In this document: piece by piece, positions 8,114 to 15,197 of the stretch
Layout of the letters: every line of letters begins with the position of its first letter
Numbering within the stretch: the stretch's first letter is position 1
Source of the DNA: Sphingobacteriaceae bacterium GW460-11-11-14-LB5
GTDB lineage: Bacteria; Bacteroidota; Bacteroidia; Sphingobacteriales; Sphingobacteriaceae
Length of the DNA: 64,000 bases
Assembly (NCBI GenBank): GCA_002151545.1
Contig: CP021237.1
Span: 5,642,001 to 5,706,000 of the forward strand
Direction: 5' to 3'
The notes under the pieces: generated by a model
What the model saw: the letters and a program-made list of their open reading frames with translations, nothing else
Told to the model about the DNA's origin: nothing
Databases searched by the model: none
Translations under genes and position numbers: made by a program

Positions 8114-8746
8114 TTAGTTTTTCTTCTGGGTGGGCTTAGATTTTTTTGTGGTGATAATTATTACCCCATTTTTACCCTTATCGCCATACAATTTTAGTGA
8201 AGCCGAATCTTTGAGCACCGTTATTGATTCGATGGATGCTTCATCTAAGTTAGGGTCAGTAACTTCTTTCCCATCCACAACATAAAGTAGCTTTGCCCTG
8301 GCATCAAAATCTCTGTTTAGTAAATATCTTCTTTCTGAAGGTGTATCAATATTAGGTATTGACGGGCGTATACTGAATCCAGGTACTTTACCCTTTAATT
8401 GAAGTTCGTCAGGTTTAACGGGCTTGTTTTTAAGCCCATAACCGACTGCATTATTTTTGGTTTTAATTTCGATCACACCTGCTAAACCATCAGTACCATA
8501 TTTACTTAGTGCCGTATTATCTTTATAAATACTAACAGATTCAATATGATCAGGATTTATTTCGTTTAAAGCCGCGTTTCCCCTGATGTACTGTTTGTTT
8601 CCGTCTATAACAATCAAAGGCTCTAACGCATCAGTAGCCCGTACGCCTCTTATTGTAATTTTGCTTGCTTTAGTGCTGTCTGCTTTTTGTGCAAAACCAA
8701 CTAAACTGAAGCACATGATGATGGTAAAGCTGAGTATTGTTTTCAT
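8114..8746 (-). CDS. Secreted protein with two TonB-receptor plug-like units
   Basis: A 210-residue protein with a signal peptide ending near AQKAD. It carries two units resembling the plug of SusC-type receptors. The first (about residues 43-96) has PLIVIDGN, INPDHIESVSIYKD and YGTDGLAGVIEIKTK. The second (about 150-203) has LLYVVDGKEV, ASIESITVLKD and YGDKGKNGVIIITTK. No barrel follows, so it is not a transporter. Free plug units next to free TonB C-terminal domains suggest an intermolecular interaction between these proteins. It lies 12 bp downstream of the M56 fusion, whose C-terminus contains a similar unit. Confidence 0.72.
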   Translation of the reverse strand: MKTILSFTIIMCFSLVGFAQKADSTKASKITIRGVRATDALEPLIVIDGNKQYIRGNAALNEINPDHIESVSIYKDNTALSKYGTDGLAGVIEIKTKNNAVGYGLKNKPVKPDELQLKGKVPGFSIRPSIPNIDTPSERRYLLNRDFDARAKLLYVVDGKEVTDPNLDEASIESITVLKDSASLKLYGDKGKNGVIIITTKKSKPTQKKN

Positions 8747-8758
8747 ATGGGATATTGG

Positions 8759-10741
8759 TTAGAATTTCCTTTTGAGATCGAAGAAATTAGTGTTTTTATC
8801 TATGGCAAGCTCTTTTTCATCAGGATTGCGGAAAATGTTATTTTTTGTTTTGCTGGTAATTACAATTGCCCCAGCTTTAGCTCTTGGTCCATACAGATCT
8901 GTGGCTGCCTGGTCTTTTAAGACAGAAATTGATTCGATGTTATTTGGGTTTATAGCGCTTAATTGGCTATTGTTTGGTAACCTCACGCCATCTAAAATGA
9001 TCAGTGCTTCTTGATTAACACCATCTCTAAGGGTAATCCGGTTGGTAGGTATACTGCTTGTTTTAGTTTCTTTTACAGGGTCGTTGAGTGTGAAATTAAC
9101 ATTGATATTGTACTTTACTCTTACGGCTAGGCCATTCTGGATGCCTGGGTTCCATTTTGGCGATTCTTTTATAACCCTCATCGCTTCTTCATCAGTGCCC
9201 ATTCCTAAACCCCGTGTGATGTGGATATCTGATAAAGAACCATCTTTTTCAACCACAAAACTGAGAAAAACTTTGCCTTGTACATTATTCTCCAGTGCCA
9301 TTTTTGGATACTTAATGCTGCCACTCAAATATTTATAGAATTTGGTTATACCACCCGGAAATTCTGGCTGTTTCTCAATCGAAACGAAATCATATACTTT
9401 ATCTGTATTTTCGGATTTAATAACGGTGGTTTCTGCTTCGGCGGTTTTAGGAAGATAAGAAATGATGTTAATCTTATTCAGATTTACATATCCGCCTGAT
9501 TCAGGTAATAATTTATTCTTAAACTCTTCTGAAGATTCTGGAATTTTAAAACTTACCGTTAAAGCATATTTGCCATCAGCTACCGTTTTAAATCCTTTGT
9601 AAGATAAAATTGCTTTCATCACCTCTTCATCACAGCCTGCCCCGAGTTCTACATTTGATGTAATATTGGTAACCCTGCCACCTTTTAAATTAAATTTTAT
9701 CTGCGAATTACCTTGTACCTCATCACTGCTGGCTGTCCCTGGATATTTAATATTTCTTAATAAAAACTGATAAAATCCTTTCCAGTTTGCATCTGTCTTG
9801 CCATCAACCGAAATTTTAGGTGCTACCATTATCTTCTCCGGTGCAGTAACCATGTTTTCAACAATCTCGATTGGTTTCTCTAAAGGGATCTGATCGGTAA
9901 TGGATAATAATTTTTCATTTTTACGAACAGTGGCCGACGAAAACACAATGAGTAAGGCAAACAGGGGAATAAAAATTCCATACTTCATAATAGCGATCTT
10001 TTTAGACCGCTCTTTATGAAGCATGAAAATTCTTTTTTTGATCAATGATTTATCTAAAAAGCCATTGGTTAAGGTATTTGGTGAAATACCAAACGACTTA
10101 CTTAATAATAACATGGCATATTCAGCTTTATCACCCTGAAATTCGGCGGCTAGTTCATCAGCTAAAAACTCGTGGATATTTTTAATGGCTTTTTTATAAA
10201 GGTATATAACCGGGTTTAACCAGGTAATAATGCCTATGATTTCGAAAAACAAAATATCTGCTGTATGCCATTGTTTGATGTGTGCTTCTTCATGAATATC
10301 AATCACATCCATTTGTGGTAATTCCTGATCAATTACTTTTTTGCCAAAAAAGGAGAAAGCTGAACCAGCTTTATTTACATTAATGAGTTTTTTAACTGCA
10401 AATAAGTTAAATACCAATCTACCTAAGAAGAACAAAATACCTGCGCAATAAATATAAACGAATGCATTTCCCCAGTTAAAACCGGTATTATGCTCTGTTA
10501 CAATTGTTGCCTGTGCTAATACGGCTTCCCAATTAACTGAAGTATAAACCTGTTGCGCCGCTTTCTGCTCCGTTAGCCATTCTAAACGGATAAAAGGTAT
10601 GCATAACGACAAAACTCCCGCAGCCACTAAATAAATGCGGTTTAAAGTGAAGTAGGTCTCCTTATCTAACAGTAATTTGTAAAAACCGAAAAAAACAATT
10701 AAGTATAAGTTCACCTGTAATAGGTAGTGGGCAAAACTCAT
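8759..10741 (-). CDS. BlaR1-like M56 metallopeptidase fused to two TonB C-terminal domains and a receptor plug unit
   Basis: A 660-residue fusion. Residues 1-270 form a BlaR1/MecR1-type M56 peptidase with five predicted membrane spans and the zinc motif H150-E-E-A-H154, followed by WLNPVIYLYKKAIKNIHEFLADE. In BlaR1 systems this domain relays an outside signal to inactivate the BlaI repressor. The extracytoplasmic tail is unusual: a divergent TonB C-terminal domain at about 315-402, a canonical one at about 446-553 and a SusC-type plug unit at about 568-633. The start overlaps the stop of the BlaI-family gene by 4 bp. The tail probably senses or docks to envelope proteins; no substrate can be read from the sequence. 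Confidence 0.82.
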   Translation of the reverse strand: MSFAHYLLQVNLYLIVFFGFYKLLLDKETYFTLNRIYLVAAGVLSLCIPFIRLEWLTEQKAAQQVYTSVNWEAVLAQATIVTEHNTGFNWGNAFVYIYCAGILFFLGRLVFNLFAVKKLINVNKAGSAFSFFGKKVIDQELPQMDVIDIHEEAHIKQWHTADILFFEIIGIITWLNPVIYLYKKAIKNIHEFLADELAAEFQGDKAEYAMLLLSKSFGISPNTLTNGFLDKSLIKKRIFMLHKERSKKIAIMKYGIFIPLFALLIVFSSATVRKNEKLLSITDQIPLEKPIEIVENMVTAPEKIMVAPKISVDGKTDANWKGFYQFLLRNIKYPGTASSDEVQGNSQIKFNLKGGRVTNITSNVELGAGCDEEVMKAILSYKGFKTVADGKYALTVSFKIPESSEEFKNKLLPESGGYVNLNKINIISYLPKTAEAETTVIKSENTDKVYDFVSIEKQPEFPGGITKFYKYLSGSIKYPKMALENNVQGKVFLSFVVEKDGSLSDIHITRGLGMGTDEEAMRVIKESPKWNPGIQNGLAVRVKYNINVNFTLNDPVKETKTSSIPTNRITLRDGVNQEALIILDGVRLPNNSQLSAINPNNIESISVLKDQAATDLYGPRAKAGAIVITSKTKNNIFRNPDEKELAIDKNTNFFDLKRKF

Positions 10742-11115
10742 TTTGGCTTATGTTTAATTTTGTTAATCATTTTTAAAATTTCATCAACATCACTTAAATC
10801 CAGTTTTTCTTCTTTAACGAAGAAAGAGAACATACTCTCTACCGAATTCTCGAAGTAATTGCCCAGCAGTTTTTCTGTTGCATGGCGTTTATATTCTTCT
10901 CTGCTGATTAACGGATGATATTGGTGGGCCTTACCGAAGGCTTCGTGGCCAATAAAACCTTTGGTTTCTAAAATTCTAATAATGGTTGATACCGTATTGT
11001 AGGCAGGTTTAGGGAGGGGTAGCTCATCAATCACTTCTTTGACGAATGCTTTTTCCAATTGCCATAAAACCTGCATAATCTGTTCTTCGGCTTTGGTTAA
11101 ATCTTTAATTTCCAT
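10738..11115 (-). CDS. BlaI/MecI/CopY-family transcriptional repressor
   Basis: A 125-residue winged-helix regulator starting MEIKDLTKAEEQIMQVLW. An extra 10 codons upstream are possible but lie outside family length. The helix-turn-helix covers about residues 10-75 (PAYNTVSTIIRILETKGFIGHEA) and the C-terminus is a dimerisation segment. Such repressors are cleaved or released when the partner M56 protease is activated. It overlaps the M56 gene by 4 bp and leads an operon of four genes. A palindrome in its promoter (11170-11181) is a likely self-operator. Confidence 0.9.
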   Translation of the reverse strand: MEIKDLTKAEEQIMQVLWQLEKAFVKEVIDELPLPKPAYNTVSTIIRILETKGFIGHEAFGKAHQYHPLISREEYKRHATEKLLGNYFENSVESMFSFFVKEEKLDLSDVDEILKMINKIKHKPK

Positions 11116-11160
11116 AATAGTTAATAATAATAAGGATGATAGCAAATAAATTGCCTTAAC

Positions 11161-11192
11161 TAAAGTTAAAACTAATTAGTTAGTTATCCAAA
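11161..11192 (-). promoter_or_regulatory. Promoter with palindromic operator for the BlaI/M56 operon
   Basis: On the minus strand: TTTG (11189-11192), a 20-bp spacer and TAACTTTA (11161-11168, one mismatch to TAnnTTTG). Inside the spacer is the perfect 12-bp palindrome AACTAATTAGTT (11170-11181). A repressor bound there would block RNA polymerase, so autoregulation by the BlaI-like protein is the simplest reading. Confidence 0.55.
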
Positions 11193-11334
11193 TTTTATTT
11201 AATAAATTATCAGAAAAAATTAATGCGCGAAATCCTTTGTTCTGCTTTAGGACTTTTCTCAGCAAAAAGCAATAAGACTTTATTATTTAATTTGTTGTAT
11301 TACAGTGTTTTGTGTTGCTTTGTTGTGGGGGAGC

Positions 11335-11976
11335 TTAGATCGTGATCAGGTTGTTTTTGATACCATATACCACTAATCCGGTGCGCGATTTAATATTCAG
11401 TTTGGCAAAAAGAGATTCGCGATAGTTATCTACAGTGCGCGGACTAACATTCATGAGGTCTGCAATTTCCTTATAAGTAAGTTCTGTGCTGCAATATTGT
11501 AAAAATGTAAGTTCCCTTGCGGTGAATACAGGCTTTTGATCGCTGTCTTTCAGTGCCACCAAAAGTCTTCCCGATACCAGTTCGTTTACATAAAAGCCTT
11601 TATCTACAATTACTTTAATGGCAGTTAGCAGATCGGATGGTGTTGATTCTTTAAGCATGTATCCTCCGGCGCCTGCTTTAAGCATTCCAATAATCGCTTT
11701 TTCATCTTCAAGCATACTTAAGGCAAGCACATGTACATGCGGATGATTTGTTTTAACCCATTTGGTTGCTGCAAAGCCGTCCATTACAGGCATATTGATG
11801 TCCATTAGTACCAGTTGAACCTGCTGATGGTTGTTCATTTTGGCCTGGAGATCTAATCCGTTTACCGCCTCAAACGTTATATTTATTTCATCAAATTCTT
11901 CCAATAGACTTGCCAATCCGGAACGGAAAAGCGTGTGATCATCAACAATAGCGATAGAAATACTTTGTTCTTGCAT
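11335..11976 (-). CDS. NarL/FixJ-type response regulator
   Basis: A 213-residue regulator. The receiver domain (about residues 1-125) has acidic D12-D13, phospho-acceptor D59 (VLMDINMPVMDG) and LSMLED. The C-terminal LuxR helix-turn-helix (about 148-210; TARELTFLQYC, YKEIADLMNVSPRTVDNYRESLFAKL) binds DNA. It lies 4 bp downstream of the histidine kinase, its obvious partner, and is the last gene of a four-gene operon with a membrane protein and a small Cys-Pro-tail protein. Confidence 0.93.
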   Translation of the reverse strand: MQEQSISIAIVDDHTLFRSGLASLLEEFDEINITFEAVNGLDLQAKMNNHQQVQLVLMDINMPVMDGFAATKWVKTNHPHVHVLALSMLEDEKAIIGMLKAGAGGYMLKESTPSDLLTAIKVIVDKGFYVNELVSGRLLVALKDSDQKPVFTARELTFLQYCSTELTYKEIADLMNVSPRTVDNYRESLFAKLNIKSRTGLVVYGIKNNLITI

Positions 11977-11980
11977 ACAA

Positions 11981-12772
11981 TTAAGGGTATGGAACTTCTA
12001 TTGAGATGGAAGTGCCCTCGCCTGGAGCCGAATTTAATATTAATTTTCCATTGATCATCTCAATTCTTTTATAAATAGAATTTAAGCCCATCCCTGATTT
12101 TTTTGATTTAATTTCTTCAGGCTCAAAACCAACTCCATTTTCTGCAATTCTCAGGTATAAAATATTGTCTGCCAGGTGTGAATCGATCTGGATACAGGTT
12201 GCCTGGGCATGTTTGATGATATTATTGATAACTTCCTGTAATAAACGAAGAATGATCAAATCCTTATCTGGTGATGCAATTTGCAGATCAACAAGCAGGT
12301 TGTTAATCTTTAATTCATAAGTACCAGCTTTATTCAACCAGTTAATTTCCTGATCGATGGCATGGCCAAGGCCATTTTCGACCAGCTGCTCTCCATGTAA
12401 TAGTTTAGCCAACTCCCTTAGTTCTTTAATGGATTTATTAACAAGTGCCAATGAATTGTCGATTTTCTTCCTGGCTTTTTCGCCATCATTTAAGTTTACA
12501 GAATTTAAGGTGAGTGTGGTAAGGCTGAGTAACTGGCCAACGTTATCATGTAATTCTGTGGCGATACTCTGCATGGTTTGGTCTTGTACTTCAACCCGGG
12601 TTTGAAGCATTTCGGACTCAAATTTTTGCTGCATATTCTGTTTTTCCAATACATGATTCTTTTTATGCCGATTGTACGATCGGATGTATAAAATCAAAAA
12701 CACAGGTACAAGCAGGAATATTAGTGTTGAAATGGCAACTAAGATTGCAATTTTTGCTGTTTCATTCTGCAT
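11981..12772 (-). CDS. Sensor histidine kinase (HisKA_3 type)
   Basis: A 263-residue kinase starting MQNETAKIAIL. A TTG six codons upstream is possible but the ATG is preferred. It has one N-terminal membrane span (about residues 6-30), a coiled-coil, the phospho-acceptor box TELHDNVGQ (H75) and an HATPase domain (EVINNIIKHAQA, ENGVGFEPEE, SGMGLNSIYKRI). There is no separate sensory domain. Its start overlaps the end of the multi-spanning membrane protein gene by 34 bp, so the two are translationally coupled and that protein may provide the sensing part. It should phosphorylate the response regulator encoded immediately downstream. Confidence 0.9.
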   Translation of the reverse strand: MQNETAKIAILVAISTLIFLLVPVFLILYIRSYNRHKKNHVLEKQNMQQKFESEMLQTRVEVQDQTMQSIATELHDNVGQLLSLTTLTLNSVNLNDGEKARKKIDNSLALVNKSIKELRELAKLLHGEQLVENGLGHAIDQEINWLNKAGTYELKINNLLVDLQIASPDKDLIILRLLQEVINNIIKHAQATCIQIDSHLADNILYLRIAENGVGFEPEEIKSKKSGMGLNSIYKRIEMINGKLILNSAPGEGTSISIEVPYP

Positions 12773-13386
12773 ATAAAGGAATATAACCAAAAACTATATA
12801 AAATAAGGTTTAATACGATGTAAATACAATATCTTAAGGTATAATAACTTATAATCTTAACGGTAAACAATCCATCAAAGATGTTCGACATGGTGCTACC
12901 AAAGTAGTAAAATAAAACGCCTGTTACCCACCAAAATTGGGGATGTGTTTTGATCTCGATAAAGTGTTCGTCTTTTAACAATAAATAATAATAGTACAGA
13001 CAATAAAGTGTGAAAAGGACCGACATCACACTAATGGTAATCGTATTTAGATCGGTAAAGGGATGGGTGATAAAAAAGCTAAAGTATAATAAGTACACAA
13101 TACCCGAACCTATAATAAATATAGGTTTGGGATTGGTATACTCTTTTAAGCAATGGTAAAGGCCATATAATATTGTGCTGATTTCAAAAAATATAAAAAT
13201 ATTAAAGAGCCATAAATTGTGTATACTTCTTATTGCAAAATAAGTCACTGCTTCTTCAGTAACCAATGCAACGGCCAAATAACAGGTAATTACTTTCCCA
13301 AAGGCATTTTTATCTTTCCATATTGTAGCAATGGCAACTATTAAGCAGATCAGCTCTGCTATAAATATAGAAGATAAATACCTCAT
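12739..13386 (-). CDS. Multi-spanning membrane protein of unknown family, coupled to the kinase gene
   Basis: A 215-residue, very hydrophobic protein with about seven predicted helices (for example IFIAELICLIVAIATIW, LWLFNIFIFFEISTILYG, ISVMSVLFTLYCLYYYYLLL, YCIYIVLNLILYSFWLYSF). I know no characterised family. Aromatic and charged residues recur near the membrane (EEAVTYFAIR, HPQFWWVTGVLFYY). It starts 3 bp after the small Cys-Pro-tail gene and overlaps the kinase gene. The kinase has a single span and no sensor domain, so this protein is the best candidate for the sensing component. That is inference from position. Confidence 0.75.
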   Translation of the reverse strand: MRYLSSIFIAELICLIVAIATIWKDKNAFGKVITCYLAVALVTEEAVTYFAIRSIHNLWLFNIFIFFEISTILYGLYHCLKEYTNPKPIFIIGSGIVYLLYFSFFITHPFTDLNTITISVMSVLFTLYCLYYYYLLLKDEHFIEIKTHPQFWWVTGVLFYYFGSTMSNIFDGLFTVKIISYYTLRYCIYIVLNLILYSFWLYSFICRMKQQKLQS

Positions 13387-13389
13387 TAT

Positions 13390-13758
13390 TTATAAATCTG
13401 TTCCTCCACACATATCAGGGCAGCCCTGCCCTCGGTTTCCAATATCATCAAGATTATCCTGGTGTTCGTCGTCATTGCTTTCAGCTGGAGTAGTTGGAAC
13501 CAGTAATAAGGTGTTTCTACCTGTAGATCCACTTTTTACACCTTCAGGCAAAACATCGGTATATTGCGCAAAATAAAGCCTTAACCCATCATATTTTCCT
13601 TCGCTCATTGCTTTTGCAATTTCTAAGATCTGTTCTGCCGGAAACCATACTGCTTTGGTGAAAGATTGTGGAAACTTTCTTGCTTCTACGGCATAGGCAT
13701 CAACCATGGCCTGCGCAACCTTCTTATCGATAGGTTCCGAATTTAATTTTTGACTCAT
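13390..13758 (-). CDS. Small protein with WFPA and DGLR motifs and a C-terminal CPxxC tail (copy 1)
   Basis: A 122-residue soluble protein with no signal peptide. Visible features are a helical N-terminal region (KKVAQAMVDAYAVEARK), VWFPAEQIL at 37-45, DGLRLYFAQY at 57-66, a strand NTLLLVPT at 82-89, an acidic linker and a tail NRGQGCPDMCGG at 108-119. The 198-residue neighbour at 13979 shares the WFPA.QIL, DGLR and NRG..CP motifs in the same order. The family is not one I can name. The tail could bind a metal or be a modification or recognition site. It is the first gene of a tight operon with a membrane protein, kinase and regulator. Confidence 0.72.
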   Translation of the reverse strand: MSQKLNSEPIDKKVAQAMVDAYAVEARKFPQSFTKAVWFPAEQILEIAKAMSEGKYDGLRLYFAQYTDVLPEGVKSGSTGRNTLLLVPTTPAESNDDEHQDNLDDIGNRGQGCPDMCGGTDL

Positions 13759-13893
13759 AAATTTATTGTTTGATTTTCTCTAAAAATCGATAATAATTCG
13801 GAGTAAAGCAACATTTAGATTAATTAAGCGAGAATCCAATTCTAAACTGATGTTTTATTTCAAAATTTAGATTGAATCAAAGCCAAATTGGAT

Positions 13894-13927
13894 AAAAAAA
13901 ATGAGCCCAACTTTGAATCGGGCTCAT
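13894..13927 (-). terminator. Terminator separating the two small-protein genes
   Basis: ATGAGCCC (13901-13908) pairs with GGGCTCAT (13920-13927) around an 11-nt loop. On the minus strand it is followed by seven T residues. It ends the transcript of the 198-residue copy 2 gene, so copy 1 and the kinase operon have their own promoter. Confidence 0.8.
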
Positions 13928-13978
13928 GAATTATTGTATTCTTTCTCTCTTAAAGTGGATAGCTGCCAAATATTATGT

Positions 13979-14575
13979 TTAAATTGTTATAACATCCATT
14001 CCACTAACAGTCATTGATGGTGGGCAAATGTCTCCTCTATTTTCTAGGTATACTTGGTTTTTTGTGGATTTAAATGTAAAAGCAGTAGTTGCTTTCAGCT
14101 TGTTGGTTTTAGGTGTAGATTCAAAATAATCGGTTTTGGGAATTCCATCGACGTTTTTCGTAATTGAAAAAATAAGAGTGTCTAAGTTTTTATAGTTTTC
14201 TGGCACTTTCTTGCCATATGGAAGTTCATTGATCTGACTAATTATTTCTTCATTATATCTTCCAAAATGGATTCTTAATCCATCACCGCCGTGTTCAATA
14301 ATGTTTTGCGCTAATTGAAGAATTTGACTAGCAGGGAACCAAGCAGATTCTGTATAACTACCTCGTGGTAGAACTTGGTTGTTTTTATATGCCGCTGTCA
14401 TTTGCTTAGCAATGTCTAATGTAAGTGAATTAGAGACTCCTTCCTCTAATTTTTCATTTGATTTGATTAATTCACTAGAAATTCCTTCTATTTCAATCAG
14501 GTCTTTTCTCAACAACTGATTCGTTTGGTTTTCCACTTCATCAGTCAGAGCATTGGTTTCAAGTTCTTTTATCAT
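13979..14575 (-). CDS. Paralogue of the Cys-Pro-tail small protein (copy 2)
   Basis: A 198-residue protein. Residues about 50-140 align with copy 1 (SAWFPASQIL at 77-86, DGLRIHFGRY at 98-107, DTLIFSI at 132-138), and the C-terminal NRGDICPPSM at 179-188 matches the copy 1 tail but with one cysteine instead of two. It has an additional charged N-terminal helix (about 1-48) and a longer insert before the tail. No signal or membrane segment is visible. It is transcribed alone and ends in its own terminator. Lower GC than its neighbours hints at separate acquisition. Function unknown. Confidence 0.7.
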   Translation of the reverse strand: MIKELETNALTDEVENQTNQLLRKDLIEIEGISSELIKSNEKLEEGVSNSLTLDIAKQMTAAYKNNQVLPRGSYTESAWFPASQILQLAQNIIEHGGDGLRIHFGRYNEEIISQINELPYGKKVPENYKNLDTLIFSITKNVDGIPKTDYFESTPKTNKLKATTAFTFKSTKNQVYLENRGDICPPSMTVSGMDVITI

Positions 14576-14792
14576 AATTTAAAAATTTAAGTTATTCATA
14601 AATTTATATAATTCAACTGAATTTACCTAATCCTAAAATAATCAAAAATACCGTAAAAATACCCTTTTATTTAGGGTTTTTTGTGCTAACACCCAATTAC
14701 GGCCTACCACTACTTTTGGTATACAATAGCAACTCAATAATTTGTTATTGTAAACAATGAATACGGTCTATCCTATGAAAACAAATATTTTG

Positions 14793-14812
14793 GACTTATT
14801 TTAAAATAAGTC
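14793..14812. promoter_or_regulatory. Perfect 20-bp palindrome upstream of the LuxR-domain gene
   Basis: GACTTATTTT followed by AAAATAAGTC is a perfect inverted repeat with no loop, 53 bp before the start at 14866. It is A+T-rich in the centre and followed by TGTTTTTA, so a weak terminator is possible, but size and position fit an operator for a dimeric regulator, perhaps the downstream protein itself. Confidence 0.4.
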
Positions 14813-14865
14813 TGTTTTTATCAAGGCTTGATTATTAGAAACATTAACCATTTAATTCTTTCAAA

Positions 14866-15096
14866 ATGATAAATAATATCCTACTACAGGAAAATCATAG
14901 TTCGATTAGCGAAAGGGAGGTCGAAATTGTACACCTGTTATCAATGGGTTACAACAGTAAAGAAATTGGTGAAATGCTTTTTATCAGCGAGCATACAGTT
15001 AATACGCACCGGAGAAATATGGTAAGAAAACTTGATCTTAAAAATTCTTACCAATTAATTGTTTGGGCGTTTAAAGAAAGAATATTATCTCTTTAG
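14866..15096 (+). CDS. Stand-alone LuxR-type DNA-binding protein
   Basis: A 76-residue protein that is essentially one GerE/LuxR helix-turn-helix (SEREVEIVHLLSMGYNSKEIGEM, SEHTVNTHRRNMVRKL), with about 12 residues ahead of it and no receiver domain. It lies next to the small-protein and two-component cassette but points the other way. Its helix-turn-helix is diverged from that of the nearby response regulator, so a recent truncated copy is unlikely. It may modulate the same promoters. A good terminator follows at 15139-15178. Confidence 0.85.
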   Translation: MINNILLQENHSSISEREVEIVHLLSMGYNSKEIGEMLFISEHTVNTHRRNMVRKLDLKNSYQLIVWAFKERILSL

Positions 15097-15138
15097 AGAT
15101 TTTAAAATATACCATAACCTCTCACTTTTAAACAATAT

Positions 15139-15178
15139 AGCCTGCTATTTGATACTAAAGTCAAATCAGCAGGCTTTT
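15139..15178 (+). terminator. Terminator of the LuxR-domain gene
   Basis: AGCCTGCT-A-TTTGA pairs with TCAAA-T-CAGCAGGCT around an 8-nt loop, followed by TTTT. The convergent M28 peptidase gene ends at 15198, so it may serve both sides. Confidence 0.75.
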
Positions 15179-15197
15179 GTTTATACTGTATTTTGGT

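Noticed and set aside
8114..8746. Fragment of a broken TonB-dependent receptor
   Set aside because: The protein has its own signal peptide, two complete plug-like units and a normal stop, so it looks intact rather than truncated.
12773..12790. TTG start for the histidine kinase
   Set aside because: An ATG 6 codons later gives a normal N-terminus with the membrane span.
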